Shown here piece by piece: positions 1 to 7,768 of a DNA stretch of 50,282 bases (its first letter is position 1; each line of letters starts with the position of its first letter). Below the pieces are notes generated by a model, which did not search any database, was not told the origin of the DNA, and saw only the letters and a list, made by a program, of their open reading frames with translations. The DNA is taken from the NCBI GenBank assembly GCA_036389795.1, contig DASVWD010000011.1:1-50282 (forward strand). The letters are read 5' to 3'. The DNA comes from Longimicrobium sp. (GTDB taxonomy: Bacteria; Gemmatimonadota; Gemmatimonadetes; Longimicrobiales; Longimicrobiaceae). The translations under genes and the position numbers were made by a program.

Positions 1-73
1 AAACCCGGGGGGGGCGGCACTCGGGCGCCGCCCCCGCTCGCTTGCTGATGCTGGGTTCGGGATGGACAACGGG

Positions 74-199
74 TGATGAGCGAGGGGAGATCCGTGTCGC
101 TGCCGCGCCCGGCCCACCTGGCGAGGTGAGAAGATCCTTCAGCCCTGCGATCACCCGGGCGTATGCTGGCGCCGTGTGGCCGGGCCTCAGGATGACATC
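74..199 (-). repeat. GTCATCC-type interspersed repeat, copy 1
   Basis: Read on the minus strand, this block begins with GATGTCATCCTGAGGCCCGG and carries GAAGGATCTTCTCACCTCGC in its middle. It matches the plus-strand block at 41981-42106 over about 125 bp with scattered substitutions. There is no reading frame that looks like a gene. It behaves as a small non-coding interspersed element. Confidence 0.6.
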
Positions 200-223
200 G
201 GGCAGGGGATCGGGAAAGCGTTT

Positions 224-290
224 ACGTACTTTCGCACTTCGCACTTCGCACTTCGCACTTCGCACTTTCGCACTCACGCACCCTCAGCTC
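224..290. repeat. CTTCGCACT tandem satellite behind the regulator gene
   Basis: Five to six near-identical 9-10 bp units of CTTCGCACT lie directly 3' of the stop codon of the minus-strand regulator gene and overlap it by a few bases. Related AGTGCG/AGTACG arrays sit immediately behind other genes in this window (8701, 20113, 23544, 36208, 44899). There are no spacers, so it is not a CRISPR. Confidence 0.7.
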
Positions 291-1339
291 ATCGACACCG
301 CCTGGTCGAAGAAGCACACCGGCGCCGCCGCGGCGTCGCGCTGGGCGCGGCGCAGCGCCATGGTGGCCCGCACCAGCAGCTCCACCGGCTCCAGCGCCGC
401 GTCGGAGAAGTCGTCCACCGCGAAGCACCCCACCCGGATCCCGAAGCGCGGCCCCACGCCGCCCTCCTCGCCCTCGCCCTCCAGCGCGGCGGCGTCGTGC
501 ACCAGGCGCCGCGCCAGGAGCAGCACCCCCCGCGGGTCCGTCTGCGGGGCGAGCACCGCGAACTCGGTCTGGCTGATGCGGCCCACCACGTCGCTCCTGC
601 GCCCCGAGCGCGTCATCAGGCGCACCATCTGCCGGGTGAGGGCGTCATCGCCCGGCGCCGGCGCGCGCTCCTCGCCATGGGCCTCGTCGGGCGCCAGCAC
701 CGCGCACGCCAGGAGGGCGGGGTGGCGCACCGCCTCCAGCCCCATCTCGCGCACCCGCCGCAGCAGGCCGTGCACGCTGTAGAGCCCGGTGGAGAGGTCC
801 AGCAGCCCCTCCTCGCGGGCGCGGTCGGCCTCCAGCTTGGCCTGCACCATCACTCCCAGCTTCAGGAGCAGCTCCTCGGCGTCCAGCGGCAGCGTCAGCA
901 CGTCCCACGCGCCGGCCCGCAGCGCCTCCAGCCGCTCGTCGCGCCGCTGCGGCGCCGCGGCGGTGACGAACACGGGGGTGGCGCCCCCCACCCGCGCCTC
1001 CTCGCGCAGCAGGCGGCAGAGCGCCGCGCCGCCCAGGCCGGGGAGGTCGGCCTTCACCAGCACCACGTCGGGCGACACGGTGCGCACCTGCTCGAGCGCG
1101 GCCCACGCCGAGGCGCAGCGCAGCACCGCGAACCCCGCCGGCGCCAGCACGCTCTCGAAGGCGCGCGCCGTCCACTCCTGGTCGTCGGCGATCAGCACCA
1201 GCGGCGGGCGGCGCGGGGGAACGAGGCGTCCGGGGTCGGCGGCGGGCGGGAAGACGGCGCCTGGGTCCAGGGTCACGGGAAGGGCGGTGAAGGGTGGCCG
1301 GACCGGGGGTGAGATGGACGGGCCTTCCGCAAACCTCAT
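284..1339 (-). CDS. Degenerate receiver plus degenerate GGDEF domain protein
   Basis: The 351-residue protein has a disordered Pro/Ala-rich N-terminus of about 45 residues, a receiver-like domain (about 47-165) and a GGDEF-like domain (about 180-345). The receiver keeps the acidic start (LIADDQ). Where the phospho-acceptor Asp is expected the sequence reads VLVKADLPG, so the Asp appears to be Lys. The GGDEF signature is replaced by SQTEF in the stretch VVGRISQTEF. From family knowledge these changes argue against phosphorylation and diguanylate cyclase activity, so a binding or scaffold role is more likely. The start at 1339 is the longest choice; an internal GTG about 20 codons downstream is also possible. 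It is monocistronic. Confidence 0.75.
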   Translation of the reverse strand: MRFAEGPSISPPVRPPFTALPVTLDPGAVFPPAADPGRLVPPRRPPLVLIADDQEWTARAFESVLAPAGFAVLRCASAWAALEQVRTVSPDVVLVKADLPGLGGAALCRLLREEARVGGATPVFVTAAAPQRRDERLEALRAGAWDVLTLPLDAEELLLKLGVMVQAKLEADRAREEGLLDLSTGLYSVHGLLRRVREMGLEAVRHPALLACAVLAPDEAHGEERAPAPGDDALTRQMVRLMTRSGRRSDVVGRISQTEFAVLAPQTDPRGVLLLARRLVHDAAALEGEGEEGGVGPRFGIRVGCFAVDDFSDAALEPVELLVRATMALRRAQRDAAAAPVCFFDQAVSMS

Positions 1340-1568
1340 GCATTACGGGCGGGCGACCGCGACGTGCGGCAAGGGCGCCCGCGCGGCGGGGATCGCCGCG
1401 GGCGCGCCGGCGGCGGAGTGGCCGGGGCGCATCACCCGCGCGCCGCCGGGCGCGTCGGCTGTGGCGGCCCCGCAACAGGGCGGGTGCCTCGCGGGCTCGC
1501 CGGACGGCGCTTCCCGCGCGGCACCGATCTTTCCCTGCGGAGACGGCGACCCGCACGGAGGTGTGCCG

Positions 1569-1808
1569 ATGCTCTGTTCCGCGTGCCGCGAGCTCCCGCC
1601 CGAGATCCGGCGCCACCCCGGCCCCGGCTCCCAGGCCGTTCCCCCGGGGCGGCTGCGCGCGCTGGTGTGCGAGCGCTGCGGCCGCATGGCGGGCTTCGCC
1701 GGCGAGCCGCCCAGCCTGCTCGACACCCTGATGCGCCTGGAGCGCGCCGGGCTGGGGGTGGCCGGGCCGCTGCTGGCCGCCCGCCGGCCGCACCCCGGGC
1801 CCGCCTGA
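1569..1808 (+). CDS. Small zinc-ribbon-like protein
   Basis: This 79-residue ORF starts at an ATG preceded by a well-placed GGAGG at 1557-1561. It has two CxxC pairs, CSAC near the N-terminus and CERCG around residues 34-38. The spacing suits one structural zinc site. A Leu-rich, probably helical tail follows. A longer in-frame ORF extends upstream, but the ribosome binding site and the cysteine pair favour this start. The function is unknown. It lies 35 bp upstream of the polysaccharide export gene on the same strand and could share its transcript. Confidence 0.6.
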   Translation: MLCSACRELPPEIRRHPGPGSQAVPPGRLRALVCERCGRMAGFAGEPPSLLDTLMRLERAGLGVAGPLLAARRPHPGPA

Positions 1809-1843
1809 CCCTACTTCTCCACGCCTGCCCAACGAGGCGAACC

Positions 1844-2641
1844 ATGCACGCTCTTTCCGCGTCCCGGGTGGCCCTGCTCCGCGGCGGCCTGCTGGCGGGG
1901 GCGCTCGCCCTCGGCCTGGCCGCCGTTCCCGCGCGCGCGCAGGAAGGGTCGCGGCTGCAGCCCACCCGCGCCGAGCTGCAGGCCCTGCTGGCTCGCTTCG
2001 AGGCGGCGGCCGCCGCGCCCTCCACGGCGGCCGAGGAGCGCGAGCACGCCCGCGGCGAGGCCGAGCTGATCCGCGCCCGCCTGCAGGGCGGCGACTTCCA
2101 CCCGGGCGACCAGGTGGCGCTGGAGGTGGAGGGCGAGACGCAGCTCACCGACACCTTCACCGTGGCGCCCGGCCCCGTGCTGGAGCTTCCCACGGTGGGC
2201 GACGTGCCGCTGGCGGGCGTGCTGCGCTCCGAGCTGCAGCAGCACGTGCGCGCCCACCTGGCCCGCTACATCCGCGAGCCGGTGGTGCGTGCCCGGCCGC
2301 TGGTGCGCATCGCGGTGACGGGGCAGGTGCGCACCCCCGGCTACTTCACCGTCCCCGCCGGGTCGCTGATCTCCGACGTGCTGATGGCCGCCGGGGGGCC
2401 GCTCCCCACCGCCAGGCTGGCCGCCGCGCGCGTGGAGCGGGGCGACCGCCGCATCTGGGAGGGGAAGGCCATGCGCGACGCGCTGGCGCAGGGCTTCACC
2501 CTGGACCAGATGAGCCTGCGCGCCGGCGACCAGGTGCACGTCCCCGCCGAGAACGGGGGCCGCGCGGGAACGCTGCTGCGCGCCGCCACCGCCGTCCCCG
2601 CCGCGCTGCTCGCCGTCGTCGGCCTGCTCGGGGCGCTGTAG
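1844..2641 (+). CDS. Polysaccharide export protein (Wza-like, SLBB domain)
   Basis: The 265-residue protein begins with a signal peptide ending near ARAQ (residue 33). A coiled-coil-like Ala/Glu-rich stretch (about 38-80) follows, then a Poly_export domain (about 85-160, opening with FHPGDQVALEV), and one SLBB-like unit beginning ITGQVRTPGYFTVPAGSL-like at about 165-250 (read here as IAVTGQVRTPGYFTVPAG). A hydrophobic C-terminal helix ends the chain. Members of this family form or line the outer-membrane channel for capsule or exopolysaccharide. With one SLBB unit and no obvious lipobox Cys it is shorter than Wza. No glycosyltransferase or Wzc gene is in the window, so the polymer is unknown. 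Confidence 0.85.
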   Translation: MHALSASRVALLRGGLLAGALALGLAAVPARAQEGSRLQPTRAELQALLARFEAAAAAPSTAAEEREHARGEAELIRARLQGGDFHPGDQVALEVEGETQLTDTFTVAPGPVLELPTVGDVPLAGVLRSELQQHVRAHLARYIREPVVRARPLVRIAVTGQVRTPGYFTVPAGSLISDVLMAAGGPLPTARLAAARVERGDRRIWEGKAMRDALAQGFTLDQMSLRAGDQVHVPAENGGRAGTLLRAATAVPAALLAVVGLLGAL

Positions 2642-2680
2642 CGCGCGCTACGACCACGGGCGTGCCCGACGCACACGAAA

Positions 2681-2714
2681 AACGGAGAGGCAGAGCGACT
2701 TCTGCTTCTCCGTT
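2681..2714 (+). terminator. Hairpin behind the polysaccharide export gene
   Basis: The arms AACGGAGAGGCAGA and TTCTGCTTCTCCGTT pair with a short loop, 40 bp behind the stop codon. No long T-tract follows, so intrinsic termination is plausible but not certain. Confidence 0.55.
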
Positions 2715-2747
2715 CTAGTGTGCCGGTGATGGGAAGATCTGAAAAAG

Positions 2748-2825
2748 CCTCACACAGAGACACGGAGACACAGAGAACTGCAGGGATCGCCCGGTTTTCT
2801 CTGTGTCTCCGTGCCTCTGTGTGAC
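2748..2825. repeat. CACGGAGACACAGAG long inverted repeat
   Basis: A left arm (2748-2776) and a right arm (2797-2825) of about 28 bp are near-perfect reverse complements built from the words CACGGAGA and CACAGAGA, with a 20-bp loop. It is one of four such word-based hairpins in the window (also 2860, 17063, 41181). Confidence 0.75.
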
Positions 2826-2859
2826 TCAAATCTGTTCGCGATCCAGCATCATGCACGAA

Positions 2860-2910
2860 AGCAGCAGATTCGGCAGAGGAGTTTGGTGTCCTCTGCTGAC
2901 TCTGCTGCTC
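2860..2910. repeat. CAGCAG/CAGAGG inverted repeat
   Basis: Left arm 2860-2880 and right arm 2889-2909 are imperfect reverse complements with an 8-bp loop (TTTGGTG). The loop resembles the TGGTG loops of the hairpins at 17063 and 41181. It lies 37 bp behind the stop of the converging minus-strand gene and may terminate transcription from either side. Confidence 0.65.
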
Positions 2911-2946
2911 TGCGTGAGACATTCAGCCGATCCAGGCGGACCCGGG

Positions 2947-3564
2947 TCAGTCCGTCGATGCGATCCGCTCGGCGCAGAAGTGCCCGCCGACCCCCTGGGC
3001 TTCCACGCCGCTCTCCCACCGCCCGGCGAAGCCCCGCTCCGAGAGCGCGGCCACCGAGAGCGCCAGGTGCGCCCCGTCGAAGCGCTGCGGCCCGCCCCCG
3101 TTCGCGTCGGCGCCGAAGCGCAGCGTGATCTCCCGCTGGCCCTCGGCGCCGCCGCGCCGCCACTCCACCACGAGCACCCCCGGGCGGGCCGGCGCGGCGG
3201 ACGCGAGGTCGCCCGGCGCCACCGCCCCCACGCTGTCCAGCTCCAGCCGTGCGCTCCCGTACAGCGGGTAGCGCGCCCCCGGCGCCGCGGGCGCCGCCGC
3301 GGCATCGCCGCCGAACGGCTGCAGGCGCAGCCGCCCCGACACCGAGCTCCCGGCGCGCGCGCCCCGGGTGGCCGCCAGCGTGAGCCGGAACTCGCCCGCC
3401 AGCGCCTCGGCGCTCGCGCCGGCGGCGAGCGGGCCCTCCACGGGGTCGCAGGGGGGCGCCGCCGCGGCGGAGGGCCGGCAGGTGGCCGCGCCCCACGCCA
3501 CCAGCGGGAGCACGGCCACGAAGGCGAGGCCGCCGAGCCGCCGCGTCGCCAGAGCCCGCTTCAT
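2947..3564 (-). CDS. Hypothetical exported protein
   Basis: The 205-residue protein has a positively charged N-terminus, one hydrophobic segment (about 11-27) and a Cys after GAAT, which could be a weak lipobox but may be a plain signal peptide. The rest is predicted to be beta-rich, with alternating stretches such as LRLQPFGG and REITLRFGAD. A second and third Cys lie at PPCDP and GHFCAE and could pair. It starts only 10 bp behind the metalloprotease gene and is probably co-transcribed with it. I do not recognise the family. Confidence 0.6.
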   Translation of the reverse strand: MKRALATRRLGGLAFVAVLPLVAWGAATCRPSAAAAPPCDPVEGPLAAGASAEALAGEFRLTLAATRGARAGSSVSGRLRLQPFGGDAAAAPAAPGARYPLYGSARLELDSVGAVAPGDLASAAPARPGVLVVEWRRGGAEGQREITLRFGADANGGGPQRFDGAHLALSVAALSERGFAGRWESGVEAQGVGGHFCAERIASTD

Positions 3565-3574
3565 CCCGGGCCCG

Positions 3575-5692
3575 TCAGCGGAGCCGGGTGAGCCGGGTGA
3601 TGCGGCCGCGGCGGTCCAGCGAGTACCGCGGGCCCGTGTACTCGTCGTTGAGCAGGAGCAGCCCGCCCGAAGTGCCCTCGCGGTTGGCGCGGACCGACAG
3701 CGTGAGCGAGAACGGCTCCGCCGCGGCCACGTTCACGCTGTACCCCAGGTCCGCCAGCGAGCGCACCGTGAGCTGGCTCATCGGGTTGGCCACGCCCGAG
3801 TTGAGGAAGCCGGTCATCAGCTCGTTCGCGAGCACCGACTCGCGCCAGTGCGAGTTGGCCGTTCCCGCGCCGCCGGTGTTCTCCACCGGCACCTTCTGCC
3901 CGCCGGTGTACGTCGAGCCGCCGATGGCGTCGAACCCGGCGATCGCCTGCGGGCCGCTGAAGTAGGTGTCCGACGGGGCGCTGCCGGACGGGTTCTGCAG
4001 CAGGCCCAGCGGGGTCCAGAGCGACGAGCTGATCCCCAGCACGTGCCCCATCTCGTGGAGGATGACCGACCCGAACTGGCCCCCCGACTCCAGGCGGTCC
4101 ATGTCCGCCGCGTCGAAGCGCATGAGGCCGATCACCGGCAGGCCGCCCGAGCGGCGGAAGCACCACCCGGCCGAGCCCAGCACCGCGCCGGGCCCGTCGA
4201 TGTCCTGGATCCCGGCGAAGATGAGCAGGTCGTCGATGTCCAGGTTGAGGCTGGGCGAGGGGCCGCACGTGCCGGCCGCGACGTTCGCGGTCGCGTTCGG
4301 CAGGTCGCCGGTGATGACGGTGGCCCAGCGCGCGGCGGCGTTCTCGAAGGTGGCCCGCTGCGACGGGGTGAGCGGGGTGGTGATGCACAGCGTGATGGCG
4401 TAGCCGGCCCCGCCGCCGCCCGAGCACCCCACCGCGGTGAACACCACCGGGTTGGGGGTGACGCCCGCGGCGGTCACGCTGGCGCTCAGCAGGTTCGGCC
4501 CCGCCAGCGTGCCGAGCGTCCACGAGCCGACGGTGGCCACGCCGCTCGCGTCGGTGGTGGCCGTCGCGCCGGTGACGCTCCCGCCGCCCCCGGTGACGGT
4601 GAAGGTGACCGTGAGGCCGGCGACCGGGTTGCCGCCGCCGTCGCGCACCAGCAGCGCGGGGCGGACGGGCACGGCCGTGCCCGCCATGCCGGCCTGGTTG
4701 GTCCCCGCCGCCGCGGTGGCGGTGCCGCTCACCGGCGGCAGGCCGGTGGCCGCGAACGCCAGGGCGCCGATCGCGGTGCCGGGGAAGGTCACCGTGAGCG
4801 TGTTGGCGCCGGGGGTGGCGCCCAGCGTCCAGCTCCCCACCGTGGCCACCCCGTCGGGGCCGGTGCTGACGGTGGCCGCGGTCACGCTGCCGCCGCCCGT
4901 GGTCACCGTGAAGGTCACCGTGGCGCCCGCCACCGGGTTGCCGAACGCGTCGACCACGCGCACCGAGGGGCGGGTCGGCACCGCCGCGCCGGCCGCCCCC
5001 GTCTGGTTGTTGCCGGCGAAGATGGTGGCGCCGGCGGGCGGGCCGGCCACCGCGGTGGCGCTGAACTGCGCCTGGGCGGCGCTGTTCCCCGCCACGCTGG
5101 CGACCACCTGCTGCAGCGCGCTGGCGTCGGTCCCCATCGTCCAGGCGGCCGCCGCGGTCCCGTCGGCGCCCGTGGTCACCGTGGCCGGCGACACCGAGCC
5201 GCCGCCCGAGAACACCGTGAAGGTCACCTGCCGCCCCGCCACCGCGCCGCCCAGGCGGTCGAACACCCGCACGCGGGGCTGGATCGCCACCGGGGTGCCC
5301 ACCGTCGCGGTCTGCCCGTTGCCGGCCACGACCTGGATGCCGGCCACCGTCTGCGACACCTGCACCGTGGTGCTGCCCTCGGCCGAGCCCGCCCGGGCGG
5401 TGACCTGCGCGTCGCCGCCGGCCGCGGCGGTCACCAGGGCGCTGTCGCCGCCGAGCGAGGTCACGGTGGCGGCGGCGGAGCCCGACGACCAGCTGAGGCT
5501 GGCGTTCGTCATAGGACGCCCCTTCTGGTCGAGCACCGCGGCCTTCACCACCCGGGTGGCGCCAATGGCGTCCAGCGTGAACGAGGGCGGCGTGACGTTC
5601 ACCGTGGTCGGAGTGGGGGCGTCGCCGGGACCGTCTCCCGAGCACCCCCACAGGGCGAGTACGGCGGCGGCGTAAAGGACGGCTCTGCGCAT
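3575..5692 (-). CDS. Secreted Ig-repeat metalloprotease (leishmanolysin-like zincin)
   Basis: With the start at 5692 (ATG, AGGAGG about 12 bp upstream) the protein has 705 residues and opens with a lipoprotein-type signal whose lipobox ends at Cys17 (LALWGC). Three bacterial Ig-like repeats follow, at about 118-215, 221-315 and 322-420, each with a GNPVAG-like word and a TVTFTV strand. The C-terminal part contains the zincin motif HEMGHVLG (HExxH at 546-550), flanked by GQFGSVIL and by a later NPMSQLT motif near a third-ligand position. It is likely a surface-anchored zinc protease, with the Ig repeats acting as a stalk. The ORF stays open to 5989, but the signal peptide fixes the start. Confidence 0.8.
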   Translation of the reverse strand: MRRAVLYAAAVLALWGCSGDGPGDAPTPTTVNVTPPSFTLDAIGATRVVKAAVLDQKGRPMTNASLSWSSGSAAATVTSLGGDSALVTAAAGGDAQVTARAGSAEGSTTVQVSQTVAGIQVVAGNGQTATVGTPVAIQPRVRVFDRLGGAVAGRQVTFTVFSGGGSVSPATVTTGADGTAAAAWTMGTDASALQQVVASVAGNSAAQAQFSATAVAGPPAGATIFAGNNQTGAAGAAVPTRPSVRVVDAFGNPVAGATVTFTVTTGGGSVTAATVSTGPDGVATVGSWTLGATPGANTLTVTFPGTAIGALAFAATGLPPVSGTATAAAGTNQAGMAGTAVPVRPALLVRDGGGNPVAGLTVTFTVTGGGGSVTGATATTDASGVATVGSWTLGTLAGPNLLSASVTAAGVTPNPVVFTAVGCSGGGGAGYAITLCITTPLTPSQRATFENAAARWATVITGDLPNATANVAAGTCGPSPSLNLDIDDLLIFAGIQDIDGPGAVLGSAGWCFRRSGGLPVIGLMRFDAADMDRLESGGQFGSVILHEMGHVLGISSSLWTPLGLLQNPSGSAPSDTYFSGPQAIAGFDAIGGSTYTGGQKVPVENTGGAGTANSHWRESVLANELMTGFLNSGVANPMSQLTVRSLADLGYSVNVAAAEPFSLTLSVRANREGTSGGLLLLNDEYTGPRYSLDRRGRITRLTRLR

Positions 5693-6039
5693 GGGAGAGG
5701 GATTCCTCCTGGGGCGGCGGGCGCCCCGCAGGGAAAGATGGAAAGGCAGCCGTGGGCTGCCGGAGAGCACGAGGTGGGGCCGGGTGCCGGAACGAGCTTT
5801 CAGGTGGTGTGGACCGCGGTGTGGCCTGCCGAACGGGGTGATGCCGGAGAAAGCCGGGCTGGCGGCGAAGCCGCGCGGGCCCGGACGCGCGCGGCACCGG
5901 AAGGCCTGGTGCCGGAGACGTCGGGGCAACGCCCTAAGATGCTGGGAAAAATAGACGTTCCGGCGAAGTGGCGCAAGGTGTCCCCCCACCTCTGGGACAC
6001 ATTTGTTTCACGAGCGTTGCCGCCTCCGTCCCGGCGCCG

Positions 6040-6069
6040 TTGCTGCCCCCGCCGCGCCGCCGCTATTCT
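6040..6069 (+). promoter_or_regulatory. Possible sigma70 promoter for ispF
   Basis: TTGCTG and TATTCT are separated by 18 bp, about 130 bp upstream of the ispF start. This lies in the 507-bp gap 5693-6199, in which I see no gene. The call is by eye and the -35 match is moderate. Confidence 0.35.
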
Positions 6070-6199
6070 GTCGTGCGATTTCCGGCGAGCGGCATCGATC
6101 CGTGAGATCGGCCGTGCGGGTCTGCATGAAGGCGGACTTCGCGCGGATTCCTTCGCCGGCCCCGGCCGCTCCACCCGCGACTCCCACCGCCCACACCAG

Positions 6200-6721
6200 A
6201 TGCGCATCGGCCACGGGTACGATTCCCACCGCTTCGCCGCGGGGCGCAGGCTCGTGCTGGGCGGCGTGGAGATCCCGGCGGAGCGGGGGCTGGAGGGGCA
6301 CTCCGACGCCGACGCCGTGGCCCACGCCGTCACCGACGCGCTGCTGGGCGCGGCGGGGCTGGGCGACATCGGCCGGCACTTTCCGCCCACCGACGAGCAG
6401 TGGAGGGACGCCGATTCGATGCAGCTCCTGGCGCGTGTCGTGCGGCTGCTGGAGGGCCGCAACTACCAGGTGGTCAACGTGGACGTGACGGTGGTCACCG
6501 AGGCGCCGAAGGTGGGTCCGCACGTGGCCGCCATGCAGGAGCGCCTCTCGCAGGTGCTGGGGATCTCGCCGGGGCACATCTCCATCAAGGGGAAGTCGAA
6601 CGAGGGGCTCGGCTGGATCGGGCGCGGCGAGGGGCTGGCCTGCTTCGCCGTGGCGCTGATCGACTCCCTGGAGGGGATCGACGCGGTCCACGCGCGCCAC
6701 CGGCGCGACACGGGGGCGTGA
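6200..6721 (+). CDS. ispF: 2-C-methyl-D-erythritol 2,4-cyclodiphosphate synthase
   Basis: The 173-residue protein catalyses ring closure to MEcPP in the non-mevalonate isoprenoid pathway. It starts with the family motif GHGYDSHRF, whose Asp8 and His10 bind the metal, and continues with GHSDADAVAHAVTDALLGA. The substrate-binding part TVVTEAPKVGPH and the C-terminal signature KGKSNEGLGWIGRGEG are both present. Length and motifs fit a complete, active trimeric enzyme. The ORF is open far upstream, but homology begins at this ATG. No ispD neighbour is visible. A CCCTCTCCC hairpin follows the gene. Confidence 0.97.
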   Translation: MRIGHGYDSHRFAAGRRLVLGGVEIPAERGLEGHSDADAVAHAVTDALLGAAGLGDIGRHFPPTDEQWRDADSMQLLARVVRLLEGRNYQVVNVDVTVVTEAPKVGPHVAAMQERLSQVLGISPGHISIKGKSNEGLGWIGRGEGLACFAVALIDSLEGIDAVHARHRRDTGA

Positions 6722-6770
6722 GGGGAGGGATCCACCCCTGAAGGCGGGCAGTCGCACGACGGCGGGGCCC

Positions 6771-6834
6771 TCACCCGCCGCCTTAGAGCGGCAACCCTCT
6801 CCCAACTTCGGGAGAGGGTGGACTTTACGGGTGC
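6771..6834 (+). repeat. CCCTCTCCC hairpin repeat, copy 1
   Basis: A 59-bp block starting TCACCCGCCGCCTTAGAGCG and containing the hairpin ACCCTCTCCC/GGGAGAGGGT is nearly identical to 38142-38200. Both copies lie about 45-50 bp behind a metabolic gene (ispF, aroK) and are followed by an AGGGGCGAGGC(C/A)TGCCTCG palindrome. The 381-bp gap 6722-7102 holds this repeat, the palindrome and the element at 6981, and no gene that I can support. Confidence 0.75.
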
Positions 6835-6980
6835 GGAACGGGTGGTTTCGCAGGGGCGAGGCCTGCCTCGACCGGCGGAGGCCGGCCCCCGCGCAGGAGG
6901 CGGGGACCTGTGCACGGACCACCTCTGCACGGACTCGCAGGCTCGCCCCCACGACACCGGTCGCCGCGACGAAGCCCCGC

Positions 6981-7048
6981 GTGAGGGATGCGCGCCCGGC
7001 GCGCGCAGCCCGGCCCGGAGCGCAGCGGAGGGACACGCCCAAAACCGC
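6981..7048 (+). repeat. GGATGCGCGCCCGG element, short copy
   Basis: The block GAGGGATGCGCGCCCGG... to ...GGAGGGACACGCCCAAAACC matches both ends of the minus-strand element at 23618-23766, but lacks about 85 bp of its middle. It is non-coding. Confidence 0.65.
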
Positions 7049-7102
7049 AGTTCGCAGTTGCCGTCCAGGACGGCTTTGGTTCACCGGATACGAGGAGGAC
7101 GG

Positions 7103-7768
7103 GTGGGAGGGCTGATCGACTCGCTGCTGCAGTGGATGCAGGGGCTCCCGCCCGCGCTCGTCTACCTGGTGGTCGGCGTCTTCGCGGCGCTGGAGAACAT
7201 CTTCCCGCCCGTGCCGGCCGACGTGATCGCCCTCTTCGGCGGCTTCCTGACGGGGCAGGGGGTGGGCCACCCGCTGACGGCCTTCCTGATCGTGTGGCTC
7301 GCCAACTCGGCCAGCGCCATGTTCACCTACTGGATCGGCCGGCGCTACGGGCTCGGCTTCTTCCAGGGCCGGCTGGGGCGGCTGATCCTGCGCCCCGGGC
7401 AGATGGCGCGGCTGTCGGCGTTCTACCAGAGGCACGGGCTCAAGGTGATCTTCGCCAGCCGCTACCTCCCCGGCTTCCGCGCGGTGGTGCCGGTGTTCGC
7501 CGGGACCAGCGGGATCGGCCCCGTGCGCACCGCCGTCCCGATCCTGCTGGCGTCGGGGCTCTGGTACGCGATGCTGGTGTACCTGGGCGCCACGGCCGGC
7601 GCCAACTGGGAGGCGATCCGCGACACGGTGGACGCGTCGGGCCGCTGGCTGGCGGTCGCGGCCGGCGCGCTGATGGCGGCCGTGGCCTGGTGGTGGTGGA
7701 AGACGCGGCACGAGGAGCACCCGGACCCGGACCACGCCAGCGGCGACCCTCCCCCCGACCGGACGTGA
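7103..7768 (+). CDS. DedA family membrane protein
   Basis: The protein is 221 residues from a GTG start with GAGGAGG 4 bp upstream. It has a hydrophobic segment (about 15-35), the family word ENIFPPVPAD, a G-rich re-entrant region, the conserved FASRYLPGFRAVVPVFAG (the DedA F-x-R-x-x-P-G-x-R motif), and two C-terminal membrane helices. DedA/DUF1538-like proteins are inner-membrane transporters; several flip undecaprenyl phosphate or phosphatidylethanolamine. The substrate here cannot be read from sequence. A charged His/Asp/Glu-rich cytoplasmic tail ends the chain. The stop codon overlaps the xerD start (GTGA), so the two are translationally coupled. Confidence 0.85.
   Translation: MGGLIDSLLQWMQGLPPALVYLVVGVFAALENIFPPVPADVIALFGGFLTGQGVGHPLTAFLIVWLANSASAMFTYWIGRRYGLGFFQGRLGRLILRPGQMARLSAFYQRHGLKVIFASRYLPGFRAVVPVFAGTSGIGPVRTAVPILLASGLWYAMLVYLGATAGANWEAIRDTVDASGRWLAVAAGALMAAVAWWWWKTRHEEHPDPDHASGDPPPDRT

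Noticed and set aside
224..290. Tandem CTTCGCACT units as a possible CRISPR
   Set aside because: Units are contiguous, 9-10 bp long, and have no spacers; no cas gene is present.
3368..6199. An open plus-strand frame of about 940 codons running into ispF
   Set aside because: It is the shadow of the metalloprotease gene; ispF homology starts only at 6200.
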